Shown: in pieces, positions 10,091 to 22,437 of the stretch
How the letters are laid out: each line of letters opens with the position of its first letter
How positions within the stretch are numbered: position 1 is the first letter of the stretch
Source of the DNA: Malaya genurostris
Taxonomy: Eukaryota > Arthropoda > Insecta > Diptera > Culicidae
Reading direction: 5' to 3'
DNA: 64,000 nucleotides
NCBI RefSeq assembly: GCF_030247185.1
Contig: NC_080572.1
Location: 297,214,314 to 297,278,313 of the forward strand
Position numbers and translations under genes: made by a program
The notes under the pieces: model-generated
Databases searched by the model: none
What the model was told of the DNA's origin: nothing
Seen by the model: only the letters and a program-made list of their open reading frames with translations

Positions 10091-12471
10091 AGCTCCGGTA
10101 TTTTTGACGTAGGACTACGTCTTTCTTTACTATGCTCACCTGGGTGCATTTTCAACATTTCACGACTCGAAAGGGATTTCTTAATAACTTTTTCAATGAT
10201 TGAGTATTCTTTCTAATTCTTTCATGAAACGAATGGAAAGAGATGTAAGATTATTGTTAATACAACGTTTATTACGAAAAGATTGTTTGAATAGTAAAAA
10301 AAGACGGGTGGGTAATGTCAGAGACATAACTGGATGTCGTGAATACGAAAACAACTGACATGTTCCTTAACACTTCCGAATATCAATTAGTTGATCAATT
10401 GTCTGAATTATTCAAGCATTCCCCTTTTCCACATTTTTCGCAAAAACAAAAAAGGCTTCACTTGATTTCGATTACTGTGAATTTCACACAGCGAAAAGTG
10501 CAAAAATCTAACCAAACTGTTCTAGATTTGCACTAAACTGAGGATATTTCCTTTCGATTTGCGAACAACAAATTCTAATAGTTCTTCAGAAAACTTTTAG
10601 AGCCATTAGAACGGCTGATTTGGTGTAATGCTCTCCACCGTTGCTTTTTCATCCATGCAAATGACTGGCAGCTGTGACGTAATCGCTCTTGTCGGAAGCA
10701 AAACTAGCTGTGCAAACAACACAAAACACATCTGCTAGCAGTGGCGATAGAATCCAAACTGATTCAATTTTTGTTTGGAGCTTTCTTTTACGTGATTTCG
10801 TTTGTAGCTTTTTCACTAATGGGCGGTCCTAACGGCTATAAAAATAGCCTCATACAGAATTTTAATGTCGATTATTTCATTTCGGATTTGCATAATTTAT
10901 TGAAAGAAACTATCAATACGCTGTAGGGATTCGTTTCTAGCATTCAAAAGGACCAAATTGAGGAACTCACTACGATTTTCACCACTTTTCGGAACATTTT
11001 TCTCGAATGATTTGTTGTACAGCAGCAGATATTTTGTTCTCTTCCTCAGGCTGGTGTTGACATGGGTCAAATGAGATAGGTTTTTCAATAGTCTACTATT
11101 GAAATACTTCAATGCTTTTGCTATACACGTTTGAATTGAAAAATTTCGATTCTATTGGTAGCTCGATTATATAAATCCTTCCACAGATCACTGAGCTATG
11201 AGCTTTCAAAATACGAGAAAGGCAAACGCGCCTTATGAATTATCCTCTTTGATACTCGTTTAATTTTGAACTATTTGAGATTATGTCACACAACTGAAAA
11301 TTTTATCATAAAATTGTGATCATATTTCCGATGGCATGTAGCAAAAATTATGTTGATTCGTTAGATACAACAAGAGATATTCACGATCAAAAACTTATCA
11401 CTCTCTCAGAGGGTAAATTTTGAAAAGGCACCCCATAGTAAAGTAAGTCGTATTCACGACAAAACTTTGTCCAAACACGAAACATCAAAATCAACCTAAT
11501 CTATTAATAGACTCTGTTGCACGTTTGCTAGCTTCAGTCTATGATAATCCATCGACGGAGAAACATCGAGTGCGCAGTCTGCCATCTACACCAAAACAGT
11601 GGAACTACACCCGACATTAATCAACTGGTGCTCCAGTCAATGGCGAATATGAGGTTCCGTTCCTCAAGGCCAAACTCAGAAAAAAACAACAACTAGTTCT
11701 CCTGTGAGCATATCTGCTGTTGGACATTCGCAGTGTGAAAACGAAAAGTGGACAACGATGGGGAACATTATACAAAATCAGCCGTTCCGTGCAAATCTCG
11801 AATAATTTCAAATTTGCAACTTTTCTCTATTCGAAATTTCCACCAAACGAACGTTAGCTATCATTTTGCTGCATCAGGTTCGAGAAAAATGTTACGAACA
11901 GTGTTTACTATCGTAGAGAATTCTACAATTTTATCCTTCTGAATGTCGGAAATGAACCCCGGTAGCATTTTGATAGTTTCATTCACTGAAATATGCAAAT
12001 CCGAAACGACATAATCAACATCAAAATACTATTTGTTGCTACAATTCTACAATTTGGTTCTTCCTACAGAATTCTGCAAGTTTGCTGCAAAAAATGAATC
12101 TTGCACAGCATTTCAATAGTTTCTTCCACTGAAATATTGAGATAAAAGAAATATTGAAACATATAAGCAATTGAGCCATCATCCAACTGCTGGTCGTTCG
12201 TTTTCGAGAAAAATACACCGAAATGTGAGCGACGCAGAAAAATCAATTAATTGATCATTATAAGGGAATATTTTTGAGTGCAGAAAAAATACTTGTTTGT
12301 GTCACTCTCAATAAAAGCTTGAAACTCCACTTACATCTGGGACAAATAAGGTTCGCTTATATTTATGACAGGCAGATTAAATTTAGAACAAAACAAATTT
12401 TCTGCTAGTTCACTCCAAGATGTATTTTTTATTCATTCAATTGTGCATTATTAGTCATCTTTAAACTACAC
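10091..12471. other. No gene recognised
   Basis: AT-rich sequence with short open frames only (for example 10339-10536, 10741-10926). None has a motif, and no terminal repeats were seen. Confidence 0.4.
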
Positions 12472-12915
12472 TCAGGTCTCTGTTCTCGCAGGGGATAAAA
12501 AAAGGCGCAAAAAACCGCCTAAATATCTCAGATATGCATGAAACGTCCAGATATGATGTAAACTCAACAAAAAATATTTTCAAATAAATCGATTTTTGGA
12601 CTTTATACCGGTAATACCGGATTTTCGAAATCGAATTTTTTTTATGTTAAATGTCTTAGAAAAGCATGAAACGTATATATGGTGTACACGCAGAAAGTTT
12701 TTTTTTGAAAAAGAGGACTTTGTGACTTTGAGAATAAAGGAACCGCGTAATGTTGGAAATCCGCGCAAGAATAAAAAAATCACAAAATTAAAGGAAATTT
12801 TTTTGGCATGCCGAGATCGACAGTTTTCCAAGTGTTAGAGAGTTGACTTAAAATAATCGGGGTAACACCAGATCTCAATGTTTCATGCATTTTTAAGAAA
12901 AAAAACCGCGAATAA
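12472..12915. repeat. CGCGTAA-type minisatellite element, short copy
   Basis: It begins with CACTCAGGTCTCTGTTC, almost the same as the start of the copy at 47692 (CACTGAGGTCTCTTTTC). It contains the AAATGTCTTAGAAAAGCATG and ACACCAGATCTCAATGTTTC shoulders, but only about two recognisable units (AACCGCGTAATGTTGGAAAT). The unit number therefore varies greatly between copies. Confidence 0.65.
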
Positions 12916-13075
12916 ACCTTCTCCTCTTTCGGTACAACATGAACTCCATTCGCTTCATACTATTCCAAAACATCTTTGACGTAGTGACAAAAGGCCAATT
13001 CTAGCCAAAACAGCGAGAGAGCGTCATGGCTGCGTAGGAATGGTAACAATCGCTTCAAGCATTCTTCAAAGTATA

Positions 13076-14347
13076 ACAGTTCGGCTGAAAAGTTCGTATC
13101 GTTTAATAGAAACACACATTTTTTTGCCAAAATTCGTTTTTATTATTCAACATAATTGCCATCAGAGGCGATACAGCGATTATAGCGATCTTCCAACTTT
13201 TCGATACCATTTTTGTAGTACGATTTGTCCTTTGCCTCAAAATAGGCCTCAGTTTCAGCGATTACCTCTTCATTGCTTCTAATTTTTTTACCAGCGAGCA
13301 TTCTCTTGAGGTCTGAGAACAGGAAAAAGTCACTGGGGGCCAAATCTGGAGAATACGGTGGATGAGGGAGCAATTCGAAGCCCAATTCGTTCAATTTCAG
13401 CATGGTTTTCATCGACTTGGGACACGGTGCATTGTCTTGATGAAACAAAACTTTTTTCTTCTTCAAATGAGGCCGTTTTTTTGAAATTTCGTCCTTCAAA
13501 CACTCTAATAACGCTATATAATAGTCACTGTTGATGGTTTTTCCCTTTTCAATGTAGTCGATGAAAATTATACCATGCGAATCCCCAAATACAGACGCCA
13601 TAACCTTACTGGCCGATTGTTGAGTCTTTCCACGCTTTGGGTTCGGTTCATCGCGTGCAGTCCACTCAGCTGACTGTCGATTGGACTCCGGAGTGAAGTG
13701 ATGGAGCCATGTTTCGTCCATTGTTATATATCGACGAAAAAATCGGTTTTATTTCGATATAACAGCTCCAAACACTGCTCAGAATCATCAATTCGTTGTT
13801 GTTTTTGATCGATTGTGAGCTCACGCGGCACCCATTTTGCACAAAGCTTTCTCATATCCAAATATTCGTGAATAATATGTCCAACACGTTCCTTTGATAT
13901 CTTTAGGGTGTCAGCTATTTCGATCAACTTCACTTTACGGTCATTGAAAATCATTTTTTGGATTTTTTCACGTTTTCATCGGTAACAGCCTCTTTTGGAC
14001 GTCCACTGCGTTCATCGTCTTCGGTGCTCATATGACCAGTACGAAATTTTGCAAACCACTTACGAATTGTTGCTTCGCCCGGTGCAGAGTCTGGATAACA
14101 CTCATCAAGCCATTTTTTGGTATCGGCGGCACTTTTTTTTCATAAAAAAGTAGTGTTTCATCAACACACGAAATTCCTTTTTTTCCATTTTTTTCACAAT
14201 AACAAAAGTAGCTACACTCAAAATGCAATATCTCACAAACTAATTTATACACGTATCTTTTGAAGGTTGGTACTAACTGGAAATGGTATGGATTTAATTC
14301 TGTGGCGCCCTCTCATAGAAACGATACGAACTTTTTAGCCGATCTGT
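13076..14347 (-). mobile_element. Irritans-type mariner element
   Basis: A 1,272-bp element, the normal size for mariner. The inverted repeats are about 29 bp: ACAGTTCGGCTGAAAAGTTC on the left and ACAGATCGGCTAAAAAGTTC reading in from the right, both continuing GTATCGTTT. TA flanks both sides (13074-13075 and 14348-14349). The transposase lies on the minus strand and is close to the Himar1/irritans group in its wording, but is frameshifted. Confidence 0.93.
13143..14188 (-). pseudogene. Mariner transposase (DD34D), frameshifted
   Basis: The start ATG at 14188 opens MEKK followed by the mariner N-terminal region. The HTH domain and the linker DERSGRPKEAVTDENVKK follow. Further on are KISKERVGHIIHEYLDMRKL, the catalytic motif MDETWLHHFTPESNRQ, the second D in HQDNAPC and the third D in YSPDLAPSDFF, with 34 residues between the last two, as in mariner. 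It ends RYNRCIASDGNYVE, the usual C-terminus. All three catalytic aspartates remain. Frame changes occur near 13722, near 13975 and in the T-run near 14150, so no intact protein is made. The histidine normally following NAPC is a proline here. Confidence 0.93.
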
Positions 14348-14349
14348 TA

Positions 14350-15257
14350 TATTTCCTTGTTTACTGTTCCGGTAGTGATGAAGCTAGTGGCTTGTTCAAA
14401 CACAGCTGCATATTTCCAGGCCAAACCAAATATTTTTTGGGAAGCTTGGCCTTTTTCTTCGTCTTGAAATGCTCCTCTACACCGTACTTTTGCATGGTAG
14501 TATAAAAAAATTATCCGAGAAGTTACTTAAAGTCTTCCAGCACAAAGTTTTCATCGTCCATTATCACGCAGGAAAACTTTGTGATGCAATTTACGAGCCC
14601 GGGTTTTAGCCGTCACATTCGGTTCATTATTACGGTACAGTTTTGAACTTGAACGACTTCATACCCTGTCGAAAGAAATCATTCGAATCAACAAAGTGAT
14701 TTTGATATGAATAAACGATGCATTGCGTTTAGACTAAGGGTTAAAATTGGGACAAAATTGATTGCAATTTGAATGAAATGAACAATGAACATTCAACTGA
14801 GTTTCGTTGAATACGCTGTACACATGATCATTTGACATTTAAATCTCTGAATCATGCATCCGACTGACGATGCGACAATTCCTTTTAGGTTAACAATAAT
14901 AACCGCTGGACAAGCTCCGAACTTCCATTTGAAAGCGATAGCGCACAGCCATGGTCGTCAAGGATCAGATTTGTGTCGAAAAGTACATCTGCACAATGCT
15001 TGTTTACTACTTAGATGAAAGGTATCAAGTGTCCCACTTGAATGGGGGGTATTGTTGCACATGTTATTGTTACTGCAGATATTCGATTCCATCGAGGGAA
15101 GAAATCTAATTTCTAATCGGAACCGGGTAAACAGCTTAACTGATGGATAGATGATTGGCTGAAATGAGTACCGATTTTCAAGAGCTCTAATGAAGTATCA
15201 GTTCGGGTCAGCAGAATTGTGAAAACCGCACGTAACTATTCGCAACTTTTGAAACAG
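14350..15257. other. No gene recognised
   Basis: No repeat or coding signal was recognised between the mariner and the next element. Confidence 0.4.
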
Positions 15258-15259
15258 TA

Positions 15260-16476
15260 CACGGAACGACCGAAATTAGCTCTGCGCCTAATTCGTATTA
15301 CTGTTTTTTAATTAGTTGATTTTAACAACAAAATTTCCAAATTAACTATAAAATTAGTTAAAATTGAGATTTTACTTTGCTGAAAAAACTCTTATTTTTA
15401 GAGAATGTGTTTAGTTGGTGAATATCCTGGACACAAACCAGCAATATTTCAATCCAACACGAAATTCTCATTGACAACTAATTTTGTTATTAAAATCAGA
15501 AAATTTGTTTCTATTTATCTATCACCATCATTACTGAAGGACAGCACAAAGAAAACAAAACTGAAATGGGTATTATTAACAAGTTTATTAGCCAAAAACT
15601 CATGAGAAGTGTCAAAGCAAAACAATCCATTAAAAAGCTAAAAAGGACAGTCTTATTGAAACTGCTTGAAAATTGTTTTGATGTTTTTCGCATGTGTTCG
15701 ATATATCTTTATTTAAATTTCTAAACCGATATGTAAAAATGTCGTAAACTGTTAGTGGAAATCGTATTTATTCAGAATTTGTGCGCACTTGAAGCGATTG
15801 TGCGTAATAATGTTTTTACGCGGAACAGTGAAGTGAATTTCGAATGTTTCACTCTAATTGTGATGAAGTTTTTTTGTATCTTCAAACCTTCCGAGCTGCG
15901 CCGTCCGGTGTACTACTTGTATTCGGTTTTTGTTTTCCGAGTGCTCAAAGTTTTCAGTGAGAATGAAGAAAACAGTGATTTAGAAGAAAAAATTCAAAAA
16001 GATGTTTATGTTTCGTTTATGTCTTTTTCTCCAATACAACATCGTATTTATACCTGCCAATATGGAAAAGACAACCGCGTCTGAAATTTTTTCGGCAGTA
16101 GTGTGCCATCTAGTGGCTAGTAGTCATTACGATGTTACCGTTTCGGTGACAGGGCGCCATATAGCTGCAGATTGCAGAAGCCAATTCAACCATTCATATT
16201 GGTTGAAAACAATATTTTATTTCTTTGATTCAACTAAAAAATTAGTTGAATGGAAATGAAATGTGCCTTAGCTAAGAAATGACAGCACGTTTAATCTGTG
16301 AATTCAACTAAAAAAAATAATCATTTCAACAAATGTTTTATTATTATTAAGGGAATGAGAATAAAAAATCTAAATTAGCAAAAGTAAGAATTTTTTAGTT
16401 GTCTCAAAAAATAACTAACTAAAATCAACAAATCAACTAAATTTTTCGCGAAAATGCTGATTTCGGTCGTTCCGTG
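15260..16476. mobile_element. Non-autonomous TA-flanked element, full copy
   Basis: A 1,217-bp element with perfect 17-bp inverted ends CACGGAACGACCGAAAT and TA on both sides (15258-15259, 16477-16478). The sub-terminal regions are rich in TTAGTTGA/TCAACTAA motifs. No transposase was recognised. A truncated copy lies at 17604-18573, and related sequence in reverse at 29295-29780. The TA target suggests mobilisation by a Tc1/mariner-type enzyme. Confidence 0.8.
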
Positions 16477-16478
16477 TA

Positions 16479-17602
16479 AGGATGTTAAGTGTGTCACAAC
16501 TTCTAGCCAGTATGTTTTGAACTCAGTTAGTGAACCGAGCTTGCGAATGCTGTTAGTGTAACATATGTCTGTGAATTTGCGGCGCGGTTTTCACACATTC
16601 AATTTTACGATCTGGTTCATTGTTTTTGCCGTCATTGGCATTGGCACATCCTTTCAGTCCAAACGGGAAAATCAGTACCTCCGGACCTGGTTCAACTTAA
16701 CTCGTGCGCAAAAGAGGGCGTGCTGCGAATAACGAAGACGATGATCGCAGGAGGCATTTGCTGTGGCTGAAAAAGGGGTAAATCACTTTAAACACAAAGT
16801 AAACTGCTGATGCACTCCGCAGGAGGTGTCGACAGTAAGCACATTGCGAGTGTTCAATAGAAGCAATCCCCACGCTGGAATGTGTGCGATGCCAGCTTCA
16901 AGTGCGTATTCACCAAACGGGGACTGTTCTCTGTTCTATCACAAATGGAAATCATCAAAAAACGGGAGCCGGAAAGACAGTGAAAATCTTGTTGTTGTAA
17001 CGCGGCTGTTGATCATTCGAAATGAAAAATAGGCAATTAGCTGAATCGAAACAGTAAAGAAATGGAGCACATGGTTATGTTTCTCTCGGAGCATAATTAT
17101 ACTGCCCCGAGTTTAGCAACATAGGTAACTCCTACACAAAACCGAAAATAAATTTCCGATTCACTAGCGTCTCGACTCGGAAATTTGGCAGAGTTTTAGT
17201 TTTAACTGAACCGTTTTGAAAATAGATATGCTCATAACCTGCGCAACTGAGTGAGGTTGGCGTTTCAAGCTACCGTCGCCAAACCAGACGTAAACTGTCA
17301 CGCATCCAAGATCCAATTTTGGACGTGTCTAATGATTTATGGTTTGGCCTTTCTCGCATATGACCAGACGGTGTCTTGAAAAGTTTGCGATGTATTTTTT
17401 TTCACTTCTACCAAAACTTTGGCACACGCTTGCTACGATCGCTCATCGAGTGGTTCAGAAATAAAATAATACAGTTTGTTTGTTTTGTTTAGTTCGATAT
17501 GTAAATGTTTAAGCCAGGTACGTACCTGGAGGGGGGTCTGAGGGGCTCTGGCTCCTCCCGAAATCCGACACTTTCATCGATTGTTTTGTTATATATTATT
17601 TA
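16479..17602. other. No gene; one short repeat fragment
   Basis: Mostly unique-looking sequence. At 17514-17529 there is a perfect 16-bp palindrome CCAGGTACGTACCTGG, followed by a G-rich then C-rich stretch to about 17575 that resembles the end of the hAT-like MITE at 21022-21253. Confidence 0.4.
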
Positions 17603-17603
17603 T

Positions 17604-18573
17604 CACGGAACGACCGAAATTAGCTCTGCGCCTAATTCGTATTATTGTTTTTGAATTAGTTGATTTTAGCAACCAAATTTACAAAATTACTATGAAATTA
17701 GAGTTAAAATTGAGAATTCACTTTGCTGGAAAAAGACTCTTATTTTTAGAGAATGTGTTTAGTTGGCGAATATCCTGGACACAAACCAGCAAAATTTCAA
17801 TCCAACACGAAATTCTTATTAACAACTAATTTTGTTATTAAAATCAGAAAATTTGTTTCTATTTATCTGTCACCATCATTGCTGAAAGACAGCACAAAGA
17901 GAACAAAAATGAAATTGGTTTTATTAACAAGTTTATTAGCCAAAAACTCATGAGAAGTGTCAAAGAAAAACAATCCATTAAAAAGCTAAAAAGGACAGTC
18001 TTTTGAAACTGCTTGCAAATTGTTTTGATGTTTTTCGCATGTGTTACGATGTATCCATACATAAATTTCTAAACCGATAAGTAAAAATCACGTAAACTCT
18101 TAGTGGAAAGCGTATTTATTCAGAATTTGTGCGCATTTGAAGCGATTGTTCGTAGTAATGTTTTTACGCGGAACAGTGAAGTGAGTTTCGAATGTCGCAC
18201 TCTAATTGTATATGTCAAACGAAGTTTTTAGTATCTTCCAACTTTCCGGGCTACATCGTCGGTATTCGGTTTTTGTTTTCTGGGTGCTCAAAGTTTTCAG
18301 TGAGAGAGTCGATTCGGCGAAGTCGAATGAAGAAAACAGCGTTTTAGAAGAAAAAAATTGAAATAGTAGTTTATGTTTCGTTTATGTCTTTTTCTCCAAT
18401 ACAACATCGTAGTTATATCTGCCAATATAGAAAAGACAACCACGACTGAAAAATTCTTTTCAGTAGTAGTGTGCCATCTAGTGGCTAGTAGTCATTACGG
18501 CGTTAAAGGTTTTTCGGTGACAGTGCGCCATATAGCTTCAAATTGCAGAAGCCAATTCAACCATTTATGTTGA
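17604..18573. mobile_element. Truncated second copy of the CACGGAACGACC element
   Basis: It begins CACGGAACGACCGAAATTAG and follows the copy at 15260 with point changes and small indels. The similarity breaks off after CCAATTCAACCATTTATGTT, so the right terminal region (about 280 bp in the full copy) is missing. A 66-codon open frame beginning MCLVGEYPGHKP is present in both copies but is AT-driven and has no family match that I recognise. Confidence 0.8.
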
Positions 18574-18663
18574 GTTGTTGCAATGACTGAGCGGAAACAT
18601 ATATTGGAGAGGCCAAGTGAATGAAAAAATAACAGAAAAGATGATTTATTGGAAAAAGATACG

Positions 18664-18734
18664 CTCAGAGACAGGACTCGAACCTGCGTTCTTATGCATT
18701 CCGTGCATACGCGCTATCATTTCGCCACTCTGAA
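18664..18734 (-). tRNA. tRNA-like cloverleaf, probable pseudogene or SINE head
   Basis: Read on the minus strand, 71 bases fold as 7-bp acceptor (TTCAGAG/CTCTGAG, one T-G pair), 3-bp D stem, 5-bp anticodon stem (TATGC/GCATA), 5-base variable loop and 5-bp T stem with TTCGAGT loop. The internal promoter boxes are good: A box TGGCGAAATGATAG, B box GGTTCGAGTCC. The anticodon loop ACGGAAT puts GGA at 34-36 but has C instead of U at position 33, and a GGA serine tRNA would need a long variable arm. It is therefore more likely a tRNA-derived pseudogene or the head of a SINE than a working tRNA. Confidence 0.5.
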
Positions 18735-18739
18735 TCTTG

Positions 18740-21013
18740 GTTTAGTCACTCTAAAATGCCAGTCAGACATGGCAGAAGGTACATCAAACATGGTCTACAT
18801 CCTGGCCGTCACCCGACCAATACCTTACATCCAAACAACTTATCTGTCCATCAAACACTAATCTTCTCGCTTTGTACTTATTTTTTCGCTCAAGCATTGA
18901 GTAGGAGAGTGTATTTATTATCGCTTGTCACCTTCTTTAATGGTGTCAGTCGCTGGCTGGACATCGGCCGTGAAGATTGCATATGTCTTCAAATAAATTT
19001 CAATTAATTGACATTTTTTTATATCATTTATTTTACTCCGGCTTTCCATTCTCTTATTCTTTTGATCGTACTTACCATAAAATAGCTAAAAATTTGATCA
19101 ACCACAGCACCGTCTTTTACCAATATCACACACTAGTAGCAGACATCCGTAACCGTTTCGTTTTCTTTATAGCGTGTCCAAAATAGAACAAAGCACGCAT
19201 CGTTCGTTTTGTGTTTTCTGCTCCCACCGTACCACTACGTACCGGTGTTGTTTTTATATATGTCCTATTTGTACCTCTTTTTGACCATCGTTCGTGAAAA
19301 AATACTAATGAAATTGGGGATTTTCTACTTATCACACTTTAGTTCCGGAACCGGATACAAGAAGAAAAACTTCTGTAGTTGTGACCTTTTACGACATGGA
19401 AATAGGATATCAGTGGAAAAAAAAATTTCAAAATTTCTGATCAGTGCCATCAAAGAGAGACTGATATCATCGCAACAACAAAAACCCGGCATGGCTCATT
19501 TAACATAGAATCGACACCAGTGCGAGAGCGAATTTCTCTCGATGACATTTCTGAGAATCAAAGGTTAGCACGCTGCTGTGGGGATCCTCTCAGAAGCAAC
19601 AAACGGTCGCTTTTTCTCGTTTCGCGATCCGATTCTATATGGGCAGTTGATAATTGCGATAGAACCATTTTACTATTGTCGCTTATTCTAACTATGTGCA
19701 TATAACCTTTGTATAAGTTGTGTCTATGAAAATGTCTGTGAATGCTCCACACAAGTGTTTTGAAATATTGTAACCTAGTATGAGAATCATCAAGTTGAAT
19801 CATCGATTCGATTTTCTTCGATAATTGTCAACTTGCGATTCTCTCTTGGGGAATTCCACACAGCACCGTTCATTACCAGACTGTAAATTTTTTAAGGGTC
19901 GTGAAATACTCAGAGTATGAAGTGGGGCGAAGAAATGTAGAAACATTCTCTCGCGGTTCATGCATTGAGAAACTCGAGTTCTTCTACCGTATTGAAAATG
20001 TTGTATACAATATAGATAGCAATATAGTAGCTTCTGTCAAATTTTCGGCAATCATCAACACTGGACAAAAGCGTTCCAAAAAAAATCGTTTCTCTTGCAT
20101 GCTCTCTCACTGAAAAGCTGCACATATTGTCATTAATAATGTATGCGTTTCACTGAGAGATATATTCCGTCAGTTCAGTCTGATGCTCACTTGGAGACGA
20201 ATCAATATGATGGGAGTCTCAGAGTGACAACGTTCTCGATTCAATTTGGTTCATAGAAGGAAAATAAATAATGCATTCGTAATCCAATGAAAATTGAAGC
20301 AAACCGATTTTCATACCTGCGATCATAATATAAAATTCTTAGAATTTTAACATTACCGAAGATTTACTAAGAAAATGATATCAACACCAGACTTGCATCA
20401 TCTTGTACGATAGGTGATGTCAGAAAATGATTATGAACATCACAGTAGGCTTCATTACAACGATTAATAACTGGCTGTTTTATAGCTTTTGTAGTGTAAG
20501 GGCATATTCAGGAGTGTTCTAGTTCTAGATGCATAATTTATGTCAGTTTTAAAATTTAAATCTAGAAATTATAACAAAATAAACTGGCAGCCCCAGCAGC
20601 GTTTTATCTGTGTTTCAAATATAGAAAAAATAGAACGGCAGAGTATACCAGTTTTAAATTTGACAGTAGAACTGGTCGAATAAATAAAACTATAACGGAT
20701 TGCTGGGGATACGTTTGTTTCAGTTTCATTTGCATTATAGACCACCCATATGAATCTTGCAGCTGCTGAATTTGCTCTAAAAATCCCACCTCTCTTTACG
20801 AGATCGTGTTACGATGACATTTTTAGTCGTAGTAGGCAGTTCCAGCTAAAAATAAATGAAAACAAAACACTTTTGTCTCGATAGAAATCGAATAGTGCAT
20901 TATTGATGGATTTCTTTCAATGCAAGTTAGGTGATGTAACATGAATACATATTTAAGAATCCGAAACTTTCAGTTTAATCATTTTTCTCTGCATAGTTTT
21001 AAGAAAAAGAAAA
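18740..21013. other. No gene recognised
   Basis: AT-rich sequence. Short open frames occur on both strands without motifs, and no terminal repeats were identified. Confidence 0.4.
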
Positions 21014-21021
21014 GGAAGAAC

Positions 21022-21253
21022 CAGGCGCGTACCCAGAAATTTTTTTCGGGGGGTGTTTAAAAACATGTTGATCAATACGAATAGAAATATGTATATGATC
21101 ATATGAAAAATTTTGGGGTAAAAAGTCGTTTGTTGAATATTAATCATTTTATAATTGACTTCAATATTTAAAGAGAAAAGTATTCTAATATAATAATTTT
21201 TGAGTTTCGGAGGGGGTTTCAACCCCTAAAACACCCGTCTGTATACGCGCCTG
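21022..21253. mobile_element. hAT-like MITE with 8-bp target duplication
   Basis: A 232-bp element with inverted ends CAGGCGCGTA... and ...TACGCGCCTG. It is flanked by perfect copies of GGAAGAAC (21014-21021 and 21254-21261), an 8-bp duplication typical of hAT transposons. It contains no coding region. Partial relatives lie at 17514-17575 and 42320-42360. Confidence 0.85.
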
Positions 21254-21384
21254 GGAAGAACACTTCATATGTATATACAATAACTGTACGTGATCAGTTG
21301 CATTCAAATTGCTTCGTTTATTTCATGTCTTCAAAGTTCAACTAAAGTGGAAAATGTACCTTATGATAAAAAAAGAACCGGAAT

Positions 21385-21977
21385 TTTATTAAAAAACGCA
21401 AAATGGCCTTTAGTTCACGCAGCGAATTCTCTTTTATATTCTCTACGGTCTCAAAAGGCGTTCTTCGCAATGGCAATTTGAGTCTGGGGAAGAGGAAAAA
21501 GTCACACGGGGCAATATCTGGAGAGTACGGTGCTTGGTTGATGATATTGGTTGAGTTTTTGTCCAAAAATTGCGACACAACCAACGCTGTATGAGCCGGC
21601 GCATTATCGTGATGTAAAATCCATGAGTTTTCCTTCCATAAGTCTGGCAAATTTTTTGCAAATGGCCTCACGCAAACAACGCATAACGGCCAAATAATAT
21701 TTCTTATTAACCGTTTTACCGTCCGGAAGGAATTCATAGTGCACCACACCACGAATATCGAAAAAAACAGTCAGCATAACTTTGATTTTGGAGCGACCAA
21801 GCTTTGGATGATCCAAGTTTGTACGACCACCTTTGAGTCGTTTATACCACTCGTATGCCTGTGTTTTTCCTAGACACGATTCACCAAAGGCCTTTTCTAA
21901 CATTTTCAACGTTTCGGAACACTTAAATCCATTTGCAACACAAAATTTGATGCACGCACGTTGTTCTAAATTTTCAT
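21385..21977 (-). pseudogene. Mariner transposase (DD34D) remnant, internally deleted
   Basis: It starts at ATG 21977 (MDENLEQRACIKFCVANGFK) with the N-terminal HTH region ending GKTQAYEWYKRLKGGRTNLD. The sequence then jumps to KVMLTVFFDIRGVVHYEFLP, so the part that normally holds the first catalytic D is deleted. After a frame change near 21655, ILHHDNAPAHTA and YSPDIAPCDFFLF carry the second and third aspartates with 34 residues between them. The C-terminal end is lost after SLRELKAI. No inverted repeats were found; the 3' side is probably truncated. Confidence 0.88.
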
Positions 21978-22437
21978 CCATTATAACAATCGCCACACGA
22001 AAATTTTTCAATTTCTTTGTATAGACGCCAAACAAAAACTAATCGTACGATATGCGTCAAAATTTGACAGAATGTGTATGAAAGTGTTGCCAATGTTGAC
22101 AGAATAAAAGTTTACCGATTTGACAAGCGCAGGAATTACATATCTAGATACTACGGGAGGTACATCTAGATACTACATGAAATGAAATTCATACTGCAGT
22201 GCGTTATGTAATATGTTAATTGTTGTGGATATGTTGTAGTAGAAAATCTCTGATTGTTGAAATTTTTCCAATCATACAGTGTGGGGAGAGTATTTTTAAA
22301 CAACTGATGATTTATTTTAGCGAGAAAAAGGTCCTCCAAAACTTCTTCAAAGATACCTGTCTGAAAATCAGTTGATATCAAATCTAAATTGAACTGGAAT
22401 GTACGTTACACTGATATTTGACTTACTGGAGTAGCTA

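Noticed and set aside
15405..17953. A 66-codon frame (MCLVGEYPGHKP...) kept in two copies
   Set aside because: Both copies sit in the same non-autonomous element; with only two copies conservation reflects shared origin, not selection.
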